Part shown: positions 13,432 through 16,051 of the stretch, piece after piece
How positions within the stretch are numbered: the stretch's first letter is position 1
How the letters are laid out: each line of letters opens with the position of its first letter
Assembly (NCBI GenBank): GCA_948907985.1
Contig: CAQWMM010000040.1
Coordinates: 1 to 16,051, forward strand
Reading direction: 5' to 3'
Length of the DNA: 16,051 bases
From: an uncultured Bacillota bacterium
Lineage (GTDB): Bacteria; Bacillota; Dehalobacteriia; UBA4068; UBA4997
Made by a program: the position numbers and the translations under genes
The notes under the pieces: model-generated
The model's database searches: none
The model's input: the letters and a program-made list of their open reading frames with translations, nothing else
Told to the model about the DNA's origin: nothing

Positions 13432-14553
13432 TTAGTTGAGAATTTGTAAGTGTTTGGGAAAGTGCGTCAGCGGCTGCAAACCGGTTTCCGTAACCAGGCA
13501 GGAATCCTCGATACGCAGGCCAAAGGCGGCTTCCGGCAGGTAAACGCCGGGCTCTATCGTTATAATTTGGCCGGGTTTGAGGACAAAATCGCTGCCGGCG
13601 CGCAGAGCCGGCGCTTCATGGATATTCAGACCAACGCCGTGGCCCAGAGAATGGCTGAAGTATTCCCCCAGACCGTCTGCGGCAATAATATCCCTGGCCA
13701 GTTTATCCGCCTGGCCGGCGGTCATGCCGGGTTTAATTTGGGCGATGGCCTGTTCCTGCGCTTTTTGCACCAGCTTATAGGCGGCGGCCTGTTCGGGGCT
13801 GGGCTGGCCTACGGCGAAGGTGCGGGTGCAGTCGCCGCAGTAATTCATATAAACCGCGCCAAAGTCCAGGGTGATAAAATCGCCCTCCGCCAGACGGTAA
13901 TCGGAGGGAATCGCGTGCGGCTTGGCGCTGTTAGGCCCGGCGGCGGCAATGGTGGGGAAAGCCAGCCCCTGGCCGCCGTGCTCGTGCAGGGCAATCTCCA
14001 AGGCCCAGGCTAATTCCTGCTCGCTGACGCCAACCCGGATCAGCGGCAAAATATCTGTCAAAGCCTGGTCGGCAATCTCGCCGCACTTAATCAGCGCCGC
14101 CTGCTCGCCTTTATCCTTGCAGAGGCGGGGTTGTAAGGGCAGGCTGCCGGCCTCTTGTAATTGCGGCGTTGAATTGCTTAAATCCTGCTGAATTAAATTT
14201 TGCAGTTCCTGCCATTGGTTGTAGCAAAGGCTGGCCCCTTCAAAACCCAGCTTGTCAAACTGCTGTTCGCGGCAAATCTGTAAAAGCAGTTCAAAATGGC
14301 TTTGGCCGGGCTGCTTGCTGATAAACTCGGCCTGCGGCGCTTCTGCCGCCGCCTGGGCGATAAACCGGCCGTCAGAGAGCAGCCAGGTTTGCCGCTGGCC
14401 TATCAGCAGCAAACTGTCGTCGCCGGCAAAGGCAGAGTAATAATAAATGTTTTTTTTGTCGCTTAAAAGCAGGGCGGGCAGAGCCTTTTCCTGCATCAGA
14501 CTGCGCAGGCGGCGCAGGCGGTGCTGCACCGGGCTTGGTATACAACAATCCAT
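13432..14553 (-). CDS. Xaa-Pro aminopeptidase / aminopeptidase P-like M24 metallopeptidase
   Basis: A 373-residue cytoplasmic peptidase (no signal peptide) predicted to remove N-terminal residues that precede proline. Residues about 8-135 form a creatinase-type N-terminal domain (LLLSDKKNIYYYSAFAGDDSLLL); residues about 150-370 form the pita-bread M24 domain. The five metal ligands are present: Asp230 (ITLDFGA), Asp241 (YCGDCTRTF), His305 (SLGHGVGLNIHE), Glu334 (TIEPGVY) and Glu349 (LRIEDSCL); His213 in KPHAIPSDY is the conserved substrate-side His. Length matches the 350-370 residue bacterial YqhT/PepQ-like group. ATG 14553 is chosen because AGAGG (14565-14561) is 7 bases upstream; GTG 14559 is too close. 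It follows the signal peptidase gene by 15 bases, so the two are cotranscribed, and is followed by a 102-base gap with the hairpin before the PBP gene. Confidence 0.93.
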   Translation of the reverse strand: MDCCIPSPVQHRLRRLRSLMQEKALPALLLSDKKNIYYYSAFAGDDSLLLIGQRQTWLLSDGRFIAQAAAEAPQAEFISKQPGQSHFELLLQICREQQFDKLGFEGASLCYNQWQELQNLIQQDLSNSTPQLQEAGSLPLQPRLCKDKGEQAALIKCGEIADQALTDILPLIRVGVSEQELAWALEIALHEHGGQGLAFPTIAAAGPNSAKPHAIPSDYRLAEGDFITLDFGAVYMNYCGDCTRTFAVGQPSPEQAAAYKLVQKAQEQAIAQIKPGMTAGQADKLARDIIAADGLGEYFSHSLGHGVGLNIHEAPALRAGSDFVLKPGQIITIEPGVYLPEAAFGLRIEDSCLVTETGLQPLTHFPKHLQILN

Positions 14554-14568
14554 TAACACACCTCTTTT

Positions 14569-15900
14569 TTATTTAACCGCGCCGAAAGAATCAAAGGGGT
14601 AGATTCGCCAAAGCGCCTTACCATTGATAGTAGAAATACTGATAAAGGATACGTCGCTGTCGCGGCTGTCGTGGCTGATACGTCTGTTGTCGCCCATAAC
14701 AAAGACCGAATCGCTGGGCACCAGCGTATCTATATAGCCGTTGGTGGTGCCTTCTGCCAAGTAATCTTCGTCAAGGGGTTTTTCATTAATATAAACCTGG
14801 CCGTCTATAATTTGCAGATGCTCGTCCGGCAGGGCGATAATCCGTTTAACATATAAGATGCCGTTGTCCTCGTTGGGGGCCTGAAAAACCACAATATCGC
14901 CGCGCTGCGGCTCGCTTAACAAATAGGGCAGCGGCGAGGTGAGTACTTTATCATCCGGCTCAAGCGTGGGCTGCATAGATTTGCCGGATACCTGGGTAGG
15001 CATTAAAACCCAGGTGCGGATAGCCAGCGCCACCGCGACGGCCAGCAAAATACAAATAAGGTAGCTTTTCCAGGCGCCCTTTTTTTTTGCTGGGGCGGCT
15101 GCCGGTTCTTCCGGTACGTCCGTTGGCGGCTCGTCGTCTGTCGTTTCGGCGGATTGCTTGTCGGTTTTGGAGGGATCGTTCAGTTTAAGATAAGCGTGCT
15201 GTTTGGATTCCCAAAAGTTGGCGTTGGCGTGGGCGGCTACTTTGGGTGTTTCGTTCCCGCCGGGCGCGGTTTTTTCCGCCGGTTGGCTTTCGGCGTTTTC
15301 CTGATTCTGGGGGACGGTTTCTTCCGGCTTGGCTGGCTCCGGGGCAATCAAATCTTCCAGCGGCGGCAGTTCGCCGGAAAACTCCATTGGCGGCAGTTCC
15401 TCCTGGGCGTCAAGTGGGGTGGAGTTCATCAGCTGGCGCAAAGCTTTCAGCCGGTTTTCCAGTTCCTGGCTGGCCGCCTGCTGTTTTTGCAGAAAGAAGT
15501 TGTGGCTCTGCCAGTTTTCCATCAGCTGTTTGATCATCTCCTGCTGGTTTTGGACGGCGGCGGTATCGGCTTCCAAATGGCTGTGCAGATTTTTGATATT
15601 GTTCAGCTGCTCGTTGTAATTATGCTGAGCCTGGACGCTTTTTTGTTTGGCGACTGCCAGCTCCAGCATCGCGTTTTTGTTTTGTTCTTCCAATTCATTC
15701 AGCAAAATTTGTTCAGCTTTAAGCTTTTGGCGGTTGGTTTCTTCAATATTAAGAGCGGCGGCCACCATGGTTTGCTGGCGCTGTAACTGCTTGCTTAAAT
15801 GTTGAGTGCTGTTTTCGGTTTCCTCAAGCAGCTGATTGAGCTTTTGCTTATAAACAATGGTTTGGCTTAGCTGCTGCTGGGCGGATACAGGTTCGTTCAA
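14569..15900 (-). CDS. lepB: signal peptidase I with long N-terminal coiled-coil extension
   Basis: Cleaves signal peptides from secreted preproteins at the outer membrane face of the cytoplasmic membrane. The catalytic part is ordinary: one membrane segment (about 279-299, YLICILLAVAVALAIRTWVLM), Ser308 in SGKSMQPTL, Lys352 in YVKRIIALP, and MGDNRRISHDSR (402-413). What is unusual is the first ~275 residues. Gram-positive signal peptidases are usually under 200 residues; this one is 443. Residues about 8-158 are a highly charged Gln/Leu/Lys-rich coiled coil, and about 160-275 an acidic Pro/Glu-rich linker with one hydrophobic patch (ANFWESKQHAYLKL, 226-239) ending in a basic AKKKGAWK just before the membrane. 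Topology puts this extension in the cytoplasm. TTG 15900 has AGGAGG (15915-15910) 9 bases upstream, and the frame is continuous, so the fusion is not an ORF-calling artefact. Confidence 0.93.
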   Translation of the reverse strand: MNEPVSAQQQLSQTIVYKQKLNQLLEETENSTQHLSKQLQRQQTMVAAALNIEETNRQKLKAEQILLNELEEQNKNAMLELAVAKQKSVQAQHNYNEQLNNIKNLHSHLEADTAAVQNQQEMIKQLMENWQSHNFFLQKQQAASQELENRLKALRQLMNSTPLDAQEELPPMEFSGELPPLEDLIAPEPAKPEETVPQNQENAESQPAEKTAPGGNETPKVAAHANANFWESKQHAYLKLNDPSKTDKQSAETTDDEPPTDVPEEPAAAPAKKKGAWKSYLICILLAVAVALAIRTWVLMPTQVSGKSMQPTLEPDDKVLTSPLPYLLSEPQRGDIVVFQAPNEDNGILYVKRIIALPDEHLQIIDGQVYINEKPLDEDYLAEGTTNGYIDTLVPSDSVFVMGDNRRISHDSRDSDVSFISISTINGKALWRIYPFDSFGAVK

Positions 15901-15978
15901 AGCGTTATTCCTCCTGAAGATATAGAAAGACAGCCGGTTTAGGCAGATGAAAAGCTTGGAAAAGAAAGCTTAATTAGC

Positions 15979-16007
15979 TTGCCCCGGCAGAAAGATTATG
16001 GTATAAT
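15979..16007 (+). promoter_or_regulatory. extended -10 sigma-A promoter directed out of the window
   Basis: TTGCCC (15979-15984), a 17-bp spacer and a perfect TATAAT (16002-16007), preceded by TATGG so that the whole reads TATGGTATAAT, the extended -10 form. Transcription would begin near 16014 and run rightward. It lies 79-107 bases upstream of, and divergent to, the signal peptidase gene. Downstream to the window end no gene start is visible; the bases can form a small stem GTC-TGAAA-GAC (16030-16040) inside GCC/GGC. I see no convincing promoter for the signal peptidase gene itself in 15901-16051. Confidence 0.75.
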
Positions 16008-16051
16008 GTGAATACACAGCGATTGCCAAGTCTGAAAGACGCAGGCAGAGC

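Overview
This 16 kb window looks like chromosomal core DNA of a Gram-positive, probably spore-forming member of the Bacillota; whether Clostridia or another anaerobic class I cannot tell. The basis is strong AGGAGG-type ribosome binding sites, frequent TTG/GTG starts, a YtrA-type GntR regulator with its ABC transporter, a LysM + GH18 protein of the spore-cortex-hydrolase (YaaH/SleL) type, a single-TM Gram-positive-style signal peptidase I, and a MetH whose reactivation domain is a separate gene. No rRNA, tRNA, transposase, prophage or CRISPR array is visible. Genes fill most of the window. All complete genes but one can be assigned to a family; the exception is a possible 17-residue peptide.

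Layout. (1) 2-1081 (+): the 3' part of metK (S-adenosylmethionine synthetase). (2) 1155-2300 (+): LysM-GH18 hydrolase, whose ribosome binding site lies in the loop of a 14-bp perfect hairpin. (3) 2301-2759: a 459-base non-coding stretch with a near-consensus sigma-A promoter, a YtrA-operator-like site, a 9-bp-phased repeat, a possible 17-aa hydrophobic peptide and four ~29-nt G/T-rich repeats. (4) 2760-6334 (+): a three-gene operon with overlapping ends: YtrA-like repressor, ABC ATPase, and a large permease with an extra C-terminal soluble domain. (5) 6335-6561: a second strong promoter overlapping a palindrome, followed by a ~155-nt leader RNA that ends in a 20-bp hairpin plus T7 just before the next ribosome binding site. 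This looks like a transcription-attenuation switch of unidentified class. (6) 6562-11566 (+): a methionine synthesis operon: MetH reactivation protein, cobalamin-dependent MetH, and a homocysteine methyltransferase/methylenetetrahydrofolate reductase fusion of the YitJ type. (7) 15900-11563 (-): signal peptidase I with a ~270-residue cytoplasmic coiled-coil/linker extension, an aminopeptidase P-like M24 peptidase, and a class B penicillin-binding protein whose start is buried in a 21-bp hairpin. (8) 15901-16051: a divergent intergenic region with an extended -10 promoter firing rightward out of the window.

Functionally, the MetH/reactivase/MTHFR operon remakes methionine from homocysteine and metK turns it into SAM; SAM is also the methyl donor for MetH reactivation, so the two ends of the cycle are in one neighbourhood. 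The ytr-like operon is a self-contained envelope-stress-type transporter with its own repressor. The minus-strand genes concern secretion, peptide turnover and cell wall synthesis. The most interesting material is between the genes: three different hairpins placed on or just before translation starts (1122-1161, 6498-6547, 13328-13379), the peptide/repeat leader of the ytr-like operon, and the signal peptidase extension.
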